This document shows, one piece after another, positions 12,341-23,347 of a DNA stretch of 64,000 bases (position 1 is its first letter; each line of letters opens with the position of its first letter). Below the pieces are notes generated by a model. It was not told the DNA's origin, ran no database searches, and saw nothing but the letters and a program-made list of their open reading frames with translations. The DNA comes from Cryptomeria japonica (taxonomy: Eukaryota; Streptophyta; Pinopsida; Cupressales; Cupressaceae), in assembly GCF_030272615.1 (NCBI RefSeq), contig NC_081412.1:474991657-475055656 (forward strand), written 5' to 3'. Both the position numbers and the translations under genes were made by a program.

Positions 12341-12589
12341 TGGTGGTTAAATGGTGGAGAGGAGAGGAAACTTTCCCAAAAACCCTATGTGACTTGGCAA
12401 GAAATGATGCTAAGATCTTCGGGAATTCCAATAAAATTTATGATGAAATATTATAATGGGATGGGAGCCATTGGGGTGGTATTTTGAACTATTACCACTC
12501 TAAGAAGTGTTAAAACTTTCAATTTGCCCTGTTACTGGTTTTCTTTCCTCCTGGTTTTTTTGGAATCTTTGTTTATCTCAAGCTTCAAA

Positions 12590-13853
12590 ATGGGAGGTAA
12601 AAGGAATAGGTTTGAACCCACAACCTATGATAAGTGACAAAAGAACAAGGAGGTTTGTGAGGAAAATTCTGATAGTGGGATGGTGCCCTGTTTGGAGAGA
12701 TTCCCTAGTCATTCTTCCATTATTATGGAAAGATTTGTTAAAGGTTGGATTAAGGGTGTGCTGATTGCCTTTGGTGCAGAGTTTCAAGTCGACGAAAAAT
12801 CTGGTTGCCACTGTTACTCGTCTGGATATGAAAGGCAAAAAATTCTATAGAGACAAGAAGTTGGGTGAGGAGGCTATTGCTACCTTTTATGATAAGGAGA
12901 AGGAAAGACTGAGGGTTACGAAAATGGCAGACAATGGCTATAGCAAAAAAGAGTTGATTTCCCTATGGGCTGATATGGCATGGTATCAAGGATATGGAGG
13001 ACCCTAAGTATAGACAAGAGAAAGAAGGGGAGCTTATGGTGACCCCGGGAACTAACAATAGCAAAAAAATAGATCCTCTAAGGTGGGCAGCTAGTAAGTT
13101 TAAATCTAGCAGCAAGAAAATGCAATACTTGGAGCCACCCAGCAAAAAGAAATCGAAACTTACCAAATCTAGTGGGTCCAAAGTTATGGACCACGAGATT
13201 AGGTTGGACATCCCTATCAAGGTGGATGATGAGAAACAGGGGTTCGTGATTAAGGAAAATAAAGGCGAGATAAAGGAGGAGAGGGTGATGGGAAATCTTC
13301 TATTGGATGGTACTAGAAGTCAGGAGAACTATTGGAAGTGGGTGGAGAAGTAAATTGGATGCCTAAAAAGATGGGATTAAAGGATTTTTTGACACTCTCA
13401 TGAAATCCCCTGGGCCCAATAAATCTAAGAAGATCCTGAGTATGATCTAGAAAATTTCACATGAAATGGAAACTATGAAGGATGACAGAGCACAAAATTG
13501 AGAAGCTGGAAGAGGGTGTGAGTGAGATAAAGGAAAACCTAAACAATTTGGTGAAAATTAGTAGGGAGGCAATTAACAATAGTTTTGATGGTTTGGAAAA
13601 GATTAATTCCATGATGACTGATTATTGAACCAGGACCATCGTCAGTGACCCTGCCATGGGGGAAAAGCAAAAAGAGATTTCTTTAGAGGGTTGATAGAGT
13701 GATGTTGGTGGGAATATTAGCTCAGGTCTATGTACTAGAACCAAGATTCAAAGCTAGGACCAGGGAACCTCTAGATTCATCATGGAGGACTTGGAGAAAA
13801 TTAATAGGAGTATTATTCAAAAAAATATTGAATTCATGCACTCTCTTAGCTGA
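12590..13853 (+). pseudogene. extra ORF downstream of LINE RNase H (coiled-coil, unknown family)
   Basis: The ORF starts at an ATG reading MGGKRNRFEPTTYD at 12590 and ends with MHSLS before TGA at 13851. Readable pieces in three frames give a globular N-terminal part (IMERFVKGWIKG; KGKKFYRDKKLGEEA; MADNGYSKKELISLW), then a basic linker (SKKMQYLEPPSKKKSKL) and a coiled coil (KLEEGVSEIKENLNN; MEDLEKINRSIIQKN). An internal deletion is likely near 12975. It lies between the RNase H domain and the LINE 3' tail, so it appears to belong to the LINE. I do not recognise the family; it resembles gag-like proteins predicted in conifer retroelements, from memory. Confidence 0.5.
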
Positions 13854-14029
13854 GTGTGTGGCCTTGTTTTTTGCTTCATATTTTTTTTGTTTTTTTTTTG
13901 GTTGTTGGCCTATGTGGGGTTTGTCCCCTATTCTACTTAGTTTTTTTGGTCTGGTTGGCTTCTGGCCTTGATCTATTTTACTCTAGGTTTCAGGTCCCTG
14001 TAAAACCCATTTAGTTCTATCAAAAACAT

Positions 14030-15882
14030 TGCAAGGAAGATTAACCCATATACATGAACAAAACAATTCTCATAACACACACATGAAACACTCATTTTCA
14101 CAATACAAGTAAATATGAACATGAAGAGACGATAACATAATGAAATGTTATAAGAAATACTAAAAAGGATTTTCCAATCATAAAACATGACTCAAATGCT
14201 CACAGGGAAAGAATACGAAAATACTGTAAGCTACAGGTGTGCAAAAAGAAAACCTGACAACCATAATTTCCCAAAATTCCAAGAGGATCAAACACAATCA
14301 TGAATATTTTTCCCAAATCTTTGAAATACTAAAATGAATAATTAGATCTAATCTCCCAAAAGAAATCTTCCAAGAAAACACAAACGAAGACAATATTTTC
14401 AATAACTACATTTGCAAAGAAAAGAGAAGCTGAGACTCCAACCTGGAAAAATGCAATCCAAACAATGTTGATTTGATGAAGAGAAATAATCCACAAGAAA
14501 TTCCAATCTCCAACAATCCAAGACTAAAAAATCTCCAAGCAAGCTCCAACCAAAAATCAAATGTAGGCTCAGAATTTTGCCGAATGATTAACTCGACAAC
14601 AAACATAGAGAGCCAAATAAATAGAAAATAATTCAAAACTATGACCAAACATCAGCCAATCAAAATATTCCAAAAATGATATAACCTACCTACCCAGACT
14701 TTATATTATGCTTTATTTCTAATTACAATCTTACCCAATAGTAATAAAGGGTAGGTAACTTTACTATTAAATATTTTCACTCATGTAATAAGAGTGTGAA
14801 TTAAATATTCTAAAATCAAACAATAACCAAGCCCAATAAAATCAATTAAATAAATTAAATGAATAAGGCCTTGAAAATAGGATCCTTAATTAAAATATAG
14901 AATCAAATCACAAACAACAATAAATAATTTTATAAATCCAATAAATAAAAAACTGGTGATAATAATAAATTAAATAAATAAATACAATAATAAATAAAAT
15001 AAATAGATAAAAAATTCATCAATAAAACAACATAAATGAATAATAAATCAAATAATAGACAAATCAGTAACCATTAAATAAATAATTAAACCATTAATAT
15101 AATTCAATCTCGTCAATAATCAATTAGATGATTAATAATTAAAAAATACACAATAATTAAATCAATAAACTAATTAAATTAATCCTAATTTGTTTAAATA
15201 AAATCATAATGAAATAATCATCCAAAAATAATCAAATAAATATCTATAATTAATTAGAAAATAATCACATTACCCAAATAAATAAGAATAGACTCCAATC
15301 ATGTCACGCCAAAGGGAACAAACATAACACAAGACTCTAACCTCAACTTGCATTGTGGTGCAATTGACAAGGTACACAACTTAGAGCTAGAGTGTGTGAG
15401 GGAAACTATGTCATCTTCGACAACTTGCCACTGGGATAAAGACACGCTCAGACCTATGGAGCTGAGAGGAGTCCATGTCTGGTACCTACACACCTACATC
15501 AAAGACCAACACAACATATATGATACATATACATCATAATAAATAGACAAGTGATAGACAATCACGACAATATATGACGCTCGTAATGAGTGATATGACA
15601 TCGTCTCTACTCATGAAGACAGTCACACATTAGATTATAAATATCACATAAAATTAGAAACATAGAATAGGGCTAGTATCATCATAAATCATATAGTCCA
15701 TGTAAGAAATGATAACATATAAATCCATAAATCAAGTAAATCCATCCATTCATCAAAATGATACTATGTATCAACATCCATAAGAATCATCAAAATGCCA
15801 CATATCATATAATAGGTCTTGCATTATCAATCACATAAATCCCAAAGATGATGAGTAATATCAAATATCATAAATCTACATA
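14030..15882. other. no gene seen; AT-rich low-complexity DNA
   Basis: From 14700 to 15290 the sequence is dominated by AATAAATAAA-like simple repeats. Short ORFs at 14406-14648 (-) and 15348-15539 (+) have no recognisable motif and are not called as genes. The stretch separates the LINE from the left inverted repeat at 15884. Confidence 0.7.
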
Positions 15883-15883
15883 G

Positions 15884-15922
15884 GGTATGTGCACAAAGAT
15901 GGTGGTCAGAAAAGTGGACACC
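15884..15922 (+). repeat. left terminal inverted repeat (candidate)
   Basis: It begins GGTATGTGCAC and contains GATGGTGGTCA, then AGTGGACACC. It pairs with 43256-43303 in inverted orientation. The right copy has about 10 extra bases (a run of C) between the two conserved blocks. Confidence 0.65.
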
Positions 15923-15929
15923 ACCCAAA

Positions 15930-16170
15930 AAAAACATGGAAAAATAAATAGCATGTACGCAGTTATAAAATTTGAAATCACCGAGTACGCCCTTAGGTCC
16001 GTTGTTCCTGAGCCTAGAAAAGGTAGCGCGTACGCACTGCTTTTATGGAAAGCAGCGCAAACATGCTACCTTTAGGAAAATGAGCGCATATGTGCTATTT
16101 ATAGGAAAATGAGAATGTACGTGCTAATAATCCCTAAAGGACCGCGTATGTGGTACCGATCAAATATATA
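15930..16170. repeat. subterminal short repeats with TACGCGCTATTTATAG-like core
   Basis: Degenerate units around 'GTACGCGCT' and 'CTATTTATAGGAAAATGAG' recur, for example near 16028, 16082, 16095 and 16117, with one reversed copy near 15945-15960. Similar units stand at 38030-38300 and 40890-41020. Subterminal repeats of this kind often bind transposase in large plant DNA transposons. That role is inferred here. Confidence 0.55.
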
Positions 16171-16251
16171 TATATTTTTTAAAACTGGGTCTCTTTTTCC
16201 CGTGACAATCATGTTTTTACTACATTTTTTCTTCATTTTCTTTGCTAAACC

Positions 16252-18924
16252 ATGAACGAGGTGCTATATTTCTCCTCCAAACCACAAATGGGGTGCCACA
16301 TTTCTCCTCCAAACACTATGGATCAAGGTTAGTTTTTGTTAATTTTTGTCTTTCTTTCCCATTTTTTCAATTTGTTTTACATTTTGAATTCAGTTTCATT
16401 AATTTTGATTACGTTTTTTGATTTTTTGTTTCAAAAACTAGATTCTTCTAATCCACAACAAGATCAATAAAATGCACCTCCTGAAAACCCACAAGATACA
16501 CCCCAATTCCTCCTTTTGACCGCGCACCTGAAACACAGGAGCAATTAATTAATTAGTTAGGGAAATATACATCTAAAATCAATAAACTGATTGATAAATT
16601 GAAAATATTCAAACTTGAGCATCATAAATCCCTCGCCACTATCCTAGAAACATTAGCTAGTGGTGCCATAGTTGTTTCCACAAAAATTACCAAATGGGGA
16701 AACTTTAGGGATAGGTGTCATCAATTATATGTCGATGGGTTATCATACAAGGGAGTCAAAAACAAAAGTATTAGGAAACAAGAAATATGTACCCTTTTTA
16801 TTGATCCTAAAACTAGATAGTCATTACCTCTTAATGAAAACAAGTTTCCCATACATTGGTGTAACAATGTACAACTGAAAAATCTTTTTTGGGAGAGGTG
16901 GTGGATGGTCTTTGATGATCCACCTTGTAATAATTATGAGGTTCCATTGTATTTTTTGAGAAAAGTATACTGTGAGTTTGTGCTCAATGTGCGGCCAAAC
17001 TATTTTGACATGAGAGATTTCCATGGTAGAGGTGGCAGCTCTATGCAAGATAGACTTGGAGCCCATAGGCGATTATCCCTGGAGAGTCGTCACCCCCTAG
17101 TACCCAAGCCCAAGGTGCATCAGGTTGTCCCAATAGAGATGAAAGAGTCGATGGAGCTACAGAATCTTCAGGTGGCCACAACATTGACTAGTGCCATCAT
17201 CCATCATGGGACATTGTTAGCACACTCTATTGTACTGGATGATGAGCCATTAGTTGCTCTAGGTGGTGACAGAGAGCCCATTCAGCATATGTGCATCAGT
17301 TGCTTGGGGATATGCTTGAGGATAGATGATGCAGCTGGTGCAGATAGATCCACATCTCATCCGTGCACGATTTGTGGGAATAGATATCAGGCCCACACAA
17401 CTAAGGATTTGACACTGACAGATGAGTTGATGGACACGGTGTTTGCCCATCAGTGATAGACATAGGTGTGTTGATTTCAATTCATAGAATTTTATTTATC
17501 AGTCACTTTAAATTTGTAATTACATAAATGAATTTTCATTTATACATCAATTTAAATTGAGACAAATAATATGCATTTTAGGATGCAACAACGATATCCC
17601 ATACTCCTCCCCTAGTTACTATAGCTACAACTTTGATGCTTGGGTTATAAATTTTGTAACATGTTAAAATAGAATATTAAACTTTGAATTCAAAAAAATT
17701 ACAAGATATACTAACTATCTTTAATGCTTGGTCAAATTTTTGGTTTTTACGTGTTGATAGGGGACCAAATATCCCAGATTGATGACATCACGCTCTTAGG
17801 GATCGATTTTGGCCTACAAGGTTATACGGTATCATATTTTGTACAACCCTTTTTATCTATTGTTTTGATGGAATATGCAAGTCATTTTATTTTATATTTA
17901 CAGAATTATGTTTAATATATTATCTGTACTAATATCTCATGTCAATTTGGTTTTTTTAGGGTACCCCCTCCACATCTAGGCCTTGTCCTAAGAAAAATAA
18001 TTCCTCGAAGATGCCAAAACGTGGGAAGAAGGTAATTGAACACATTTTTAGTTGTACAATTGTTTGAAAATGTTGAAATCAAGTATTAGTTGGGGTTTGT
18101 AGATTGATTAGTGTTTTCTTGTCTATTTTACATGTACAATGGCCATTGAGCTATGTGGATTTGTTGAATGCACCTAATTCGCTCGTAGATCAAGAGAGAG
18201 CAGAGGTATGTATCTCTACTTTATTTTCTTGATTTCATGATTATATGCACACATACATGTGAACTTGTGATATATTATAATCTTACAATTTTTCATATAG
18301 GAAATATCCATAGTTGTTTCATCAATGGCGAGCCCTCCTCCATGCACTAGAGAAGCATCTCAGGATCTGGTACACTTTTGTTTGATGTATTACATTAATT
18401 TTTGTTAACCTACAATAGACCATTATATTAATTATATTTAATATTTGATCATTTTTTGTACAGGTAATAGCGACAGTTTCTCCATTGATGGTGAGTCATC
18501 CTCAATCCATTGGAGAAGCATCTTAGGCATGGGTACGTCATTGTTCTCTATATTATATCTTTTAGGTGATTTGATATATTTATGTTAGTACATTGTATTA
18601 ATTGTACATTTAATCTATAATAGACCCCTTCACCGTATGAACATAACATGGATCATTTTAAGTTTGTCTTCAAAAAAACTCCTAAGAGTGACAAGGAGAG
18701 GAGAGTGAAGACATTAGCTCCTAGATCAGCCGATGAGGTAATCTACATTTCAACTGCAAAGGAATTATAGTTAAATCCATAGTTATGTTGTTAATTGTGA
18801 ACTATTTTTTACAATAGAATTCTAACTTGGCTTTTAAATTGTGGTTTTGCAGCAATCTACAGAGCCACATACTGCATCGAAGAGGCTCAATTTTATGATC
18901 CACCACAAGTTTAGGATCATATAG
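16252..18924 (+). pseudogene. gene A: multi-exon gene of unknown family, nearly intact
   Basis: Exons by splice sites: 16252-16327; 16442 to about 17450; 17761-17820; 17960-18031; about 18140-18205; 18301-18369; 18464-18532; 18624-18737; 18853-18924 (stop). Introns are short, with GT...AG ends. Exons 4 and 6-9 are multiples of three and read in phase 0. The large exon 2 encodes a mixed helical region, FWERWWMVFDD, CEFVLNVRPNYFD, and a possible zinc site with CISC and CTIC about 35 residues apart. Exon 4 has a nuclear-localisation-like KKNNSSKMPKRGKK. In-frame stops at 16554 and 16818 (TAG), one TAA near 16468, and a TAG in exon 7 break it. A relative (gene B) lies at 53.9-60.4 kb. I do not know the family. 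Its place in a TIR element next to a transposase suggests an accessory, DNA-binding role. Confidence 0.6.
18301..18532 (+). repeat. tandem exon duplication inside gene A
   Basis: Exons 6 and 7 are both 69 bp, each bounded by AG and GT, and match at 48 of 69 positions by my count. Both encode a serine/proline-rich 23-residue segment. The only stop, TAG at 18524-18526, lies exactly opposite CAG at 18361-18363 in the sister exon. Confidence 0.75.
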
Positions 18925-19093
18925 TGTTAGTTTTGGTCATATAATTGCCAATACATGTAGATATATTCTACATTTTTATTGTATATCGATGTGGACATGG
19001 CATATCCCACATTTTTGTAATACTTGTATTGACTTGGCAGACATACCTTTTTTTGATATATATAAATGTTGATATTTGAGCCAATAAATGTGT

Positions 19094-19360
19094 GCTGAGT
19101 TTATTATTTTGTATTCGTTATATTTCATGGTTGTCCTTTTATAAATTTAATTGACCATTTGCCTATGTAATCAACAATATGAATATAAACAACAAAAATA
19201 TATGATATAAAACATTGCAATCATGGATAAAATTTCTAAAATGTTGAATTAACCCTACAAAACTCCTTGTATTCAGTTCGTTATTATGTATTCTCTATAT
19301 TTGGTGGGTGCCCTTTTTTTAAATTTAAATGAATATTTGCATATGTAATCAACAATATGT
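19094..19360. repeat. imperfect 90-bp direct duplication downstream of gene A
   Basis: About 19094-19185 and 19269-19360 align. Both read GTATTC-GTTAT(T), then a T-rich stretch, AAATTTAA, and GTAATCAACAATATG. The unit lies between the gene A poly(A)-signal-like AATAAATG (19083) and the 359-bp array. Confidence 0.6.
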
Positions 19361-19409
19361 GTTTTGTGCGAGAGCACCCTCACACTTGCAATGGTAAAAT
19401 TTTGGTTAT

Positions 19410-21518
19410 CATGTGCATAAACCGACATCACGAGCACATCCGAGTGGGAATTTTTACGCTAGGAATTCCCCTGTTGTGCATCCCAAAGTGTCGGAACATC
19501 GAGAGTCATACCCTACTAGTGCGATCTCTCAAGTTCCCTGAGTCCAAAAAATTATCAAAATTTGACAGACTATTTCTACCAATCCAAGAAACATATGATC
19601 AATCTGTTTGAACCTATGGAGTTGCGTGAGGCTCCTCTACAATACCCTATCTTGGTTTTTGATGACACAAAGCCATTTTCAATTGGTAGCATTTTTTCAC
19701 TTGCTGCAAAAACCATCAATTGCATGCAATGCAAAGTTGCAGGATTGGCTAGAATTGATTCGGTTCATCATGTGCACAAATCGATATCACGAGCACGTCT
19801 GGATGGGAAAGTTTAATCTAGCAATGCTCTTGTCATGCATTCCAAAGCGTCGTAACATCGAGAGTCATACCCTACCAGTGCAATCTTTCAAGTGCCCCGA
19901 GTCCAAAAAATTATCAAACTTTGATGGACTATTTCTTCCAATCCAGGACACATATGAATGATCTATTTGAACCTGTGGGGTTTTGTGAGTCTCGTCTACA
20001 ATGGCCTATATTGGTTTTTGACGACTCGGAGCCATTTTCAATTGGTAGCATTTTTTTGCCTGCTACAAAAATCATCAGTTGCATGCAATGCAAAGTTGCA
20101 AGATTGGGTAGAATTGATTTGGTTCATCTTGTGAACAAACCAACATCATGAGAACATATGGGTGGGGAATTTTATGCTATGCATGCTCCTATCATGCATC
20201 CCAATGTGTCAGAACGTCGAGAGTCATATCCTACTAGTGTGATCTCTCAAGTGCCCCGAGTCCAAAAAAATGTCAAAATTTGATGGACTATTTCTTCCAA
20301 TCTAGGATACATATGATTGATCCATTTGAACCTATGGGGTTGCATAAGGATCCTTTACAATGGAATATCTTAGTTTTTGATGACTCAGAGCCATTTTCAA
20401 TTGGTAGCATTTTTGCCTACTCCAAAAATCGTCAGTTGCATGCAATGCAAAGTTGCACGATTGGCTAGAATTGATTTGGTTTGTCATGTGCACAAACCAA
20501 TGTCACAAGTGTGTCTGGGTGGGAATTTTTAGGCTAGGCATGCTTGTGTTGTGCATCCCAAAGTGTCAGAATGTCGAGAGTCATACCCTACTGGTGCGCT
20601 CTCTCAAGTGCCCTAAGTCCAAAAACTTGTCAAACTCTAACAGATTATTTCTTGAAATCTAGGACACATATGATCAATCTATTTAAACCTATGGAATCGC
20701 ATGAAGATCCTTTATAATGGAATATCTCGGTTTTTGATGAATCAGAGCCATTTTCAATTGGTAGCATTTTTTCACCTGCTACAAAAACCATTAGTTGCAT
20801 GCAATGCAAAGTTGCAGGATTGGCTAGAATTTATTCGGTTCATCATCTGCAAAAACTGACATCATGAGCGTGTTCAGGTGGGTAGGTTTACACTAGGAAT
20901 GATCTTTTCATGCATCCCAAAGAATCAAAACGTTGAGAGTCATACCCTACTGGTGCGATCTCTCAAGTGCCCTGAGTCCAAAAAATTGTCAAACTCTGAC
21001 AGACGGTTTCTTCCAATCTAGGATACATATGATCAATCCATTTGAACTTTGTGGGGTTGTCTAAGGCTCCTCTATAATAGCCTATCTCATTTTTTGATGA
21101 ATCGAAGCCATTTTTCAATTGGTAGCATTTTTTCACCTACTAAAAAAACTATGAGTTGCATGCAATGCAAAGTTGCAGGATTGGGTAGAGTTGATTCAGC
21201 TCATTGTATGCACAAACCAACATCATAAGTGCATTTGGGTGATCAATTTTACACTAGTCATGCTCCTTTTTTTCATACCAAAGCATCGGAACGTCGAGAG
21301 TCATACCCAACCCATGCGATCTCTCAAGTGCCCTAAGTCCAAAAAATTATCTCACTTTGACAATTTGTTTCTTCCAATCCAGGAGACATATGATCAATCT
21401 ATTTGAAACTGTGGAGTTGTGTGAGGCTCCTCTATAATGGCCTATCTCATTTTTTTACAACTAGGAACTATTTTCAATTGGTAGCATTTTTTCTCCTACT
21501 GCAAAAGCCATCAGTTGC
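19410..21518. repeat. array of about 359-bp tandem repeats, left part (about 5.9 units)
   Basis: The landmark GAGAGTCATA appears at 19501, 19860, 20219, 20576, 20935 and 21296, giving a period of 357-361 bp. Other shared marks are TTGCATGCAATGCAAAGTTG and CCATTTTCAATTGGTAGCAT. ORFs of 60-117 aa seen here repeat with the unit and are by-products, not genes. The array is cut by the Gypsy insertion at 21518/21519 and resumes at 34294. Confidence 0.9.
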
Positions 21519-23181
21519 TGTAACGTCATAAATTGTACGCACTTGCTAAAGCAGTACAATTTAACACCTAGTTTAGCACCCGCCTTGGCACAGTTGCATT
21601 TTGCATTGCATTTCCCCTTTAGCACTTAATTAATTGAATTAATTAGGTCTAAAGGTTCTATTTCACCATTTTCCACATCACAAAGTCGGGCCCTTTCATT
21701 AAAGTGTGCCCCTTTCATTTTATTCCTCCAATACATCACTTAATCAAAAAACCCTAATTAGGCCCTATTCTGAGCTTGGGGGCTTGATTTCGGGGGTCAA
21801 AACATCTCGAAATCACCTGTAACTTCGGGATTCTCTCTAAAATCATCATATCTGATGGCCCTGAAAATTTGGTGAAAAGTTGTCAGGACCGTGGCGCCCG
21901 AAGTGCACACGGTCCCGGACATTTTTCCCGAAATTTTAGGAGCGCGATCCAATCATAAAATAAAGCTTAACCCCAAGAAATTGGCGGGATATTCAATCTC
22001 TAGGTCGGCCAAAAGACGAAATTGCGACCTTGGGTTTCATACATAAGAGCTCTCTTTCTTCATTTGAAAGGATCCGATTTTTTGTTTTCAGGAACTTCAT
22101 ATGTAGCGAAAGAGCAGATCTTTGAAGACTTCAACATCTTACAACATCCCTCTATCAAGCATTTATCAATTCCATTCATCCACTTAGGGCTTGGAAGACA
22201 TTGAGGAACAATAGGAGATTACCGACTGAAGATTGGCTTGTACCCCTCCCTTGAGGGTTGGGTATGATTTCATGTTGTTTTCATGTCTTTACATAAGCTT
22301 CAATACATCATTTATTCATGCTTTAGATCACTTTGCATCTTGATTTAGAGCATTTACATTATCATTTACAAGCAATTAGGGTTTACTTTCTAGGTTGCTC
22401 TAGTTTGCTTTCTTACATTTTAGGACCTTGCACACACACTAGGTCTGCACACACAATACATTTTACAAAACAACTTGGCTATTCGTGGAGGTGGAAATCA
22501 CCGAAGCGGGGGTTTGACTAAGGCAAAAGCCTATATAGCCGCCCATACCCCCTTTTTCAGATATCATTGCAGGTTTCGGGATTCAGACGACGCCACGGGA
22601 TACAGATCCGGAGAGAGAAGGTCGAGACAACACTCTGTATCAAATTGCAGAGCAGAAGACTGGGACAGGGGTGCTGGGTGCCCTGGTCCTGCTAGGACAG
22701 GGGTGCTGGGCGCCCTGGTCCCTAGGATAGAGGCGCTGGGCGCCCTGGTCCTCCAGACAGACAGCTTTCAGACAGCTTTCCGACAGTATTCCAGAGTGCA
22801 GAACAGCAGTTTCCGGTGCAGTTTTCAGGACAGTGGTGCCCATGCCCCCGTCCCGAACATTTTCAGTCTGATTTTGACTCTGGGTACACATCTGCATTCT
22901 TATTTCATCCTTGTATTTACAGCTGTTCATTGTTTAATCTCAATTCTGCAATCTTGTTATTAGTTCATACTTGCATTTTGGGATTAGGGTTTGAACTTGC
23001 ATTACTCGATCTTACAATTTCAACAAGGGAATAGAAATCCTAATAGATATCCCGTGGCTCTCTCTTTCACCAAAAGAAGTAGCCAATTGTGCGATATCTC
23101 TAGGCTTTTTCGTATTCCGTAATGTGTGACAAAAGGTAGGATTAGGGCATGTTAACCTAGTCTCGCTTTTTCCCCCACACA
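21519..23181 (+). repeat. 5' LTR of the Gypsy element
   Basis: The LTR spans TG...CA and contains a minirepeat near 22664-22765 (GCGCTGGGCGCCCTGGTCC, three units). The primer-binding site TGGTGAACCCGACGTG follows at about 23186. The small ORFs inside the LTR repeat identically in the 3' LTR and are not genes. Confidence 0.95.
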
Positions 23182-23347
23182 TTTTGGTGAACCCGACGTG
23201 AATCTATCATTGCTTCCTCTTGCATTGCATTTGTTAGATCTAGATCTAGATTTAGTGTGTTTTCATTTCATTTTCATTAAAAAGAAAAAGAAAAAAAAAG
23301 TGTGTTTCTTTGCATTGGGTGTTTAAGTTTTGTGTAATCTTTTCAAA

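Larger units (their letters stand above)
8532..14030 (+). mobile_element. decayed plant L1-type LINE, 5' part missing
   Basis: Order seen: C-terminal part of an AP-type endonuclease, reverse transcriptase, zf-RVT-like zinc-binding segment, RNase H, an extra ORF, then a T-rich 3' tail with the GTCCCTGTAAAACCC-type end. Frames shift repeatedly and stops are frequent, so nothing is functional. The first part of the LINE is absent from the window. The 3' end near 14030 is approximate because no clear poly(A) is present. Confidence 0.75.

Noticed and set aside
15348-15539. 63-codon ORF rich in polar residues after the AT-rich stretch
   Set aside because: No recognisable motif. The opposite strand has an equally long ORF, and there is no support from neighbours.
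16252-18924. Gene A as an ordinary host gene
   Set aside because: The exon structure looks host-like, but in-frame stops, a decayed relative at 53.9-60.4 kb, and its place between inverted repeats beside a transposase-like gene favour a mobile-element gene. A host origin by capture stays possible.
19357-21406. Series of 60-117-codon plus-strand ORFs with similar products
   Set aside because: They recur with the 359-bp unit, differ in start and stop in each unit, and show no motif, so they are by-products of the array.
22022-23034. ORFs in the 5' LTR that recur in the 3' LTR
   Set aside because: They match because the LTRs are duplicates. None has a motif, and they overlap in several frames.
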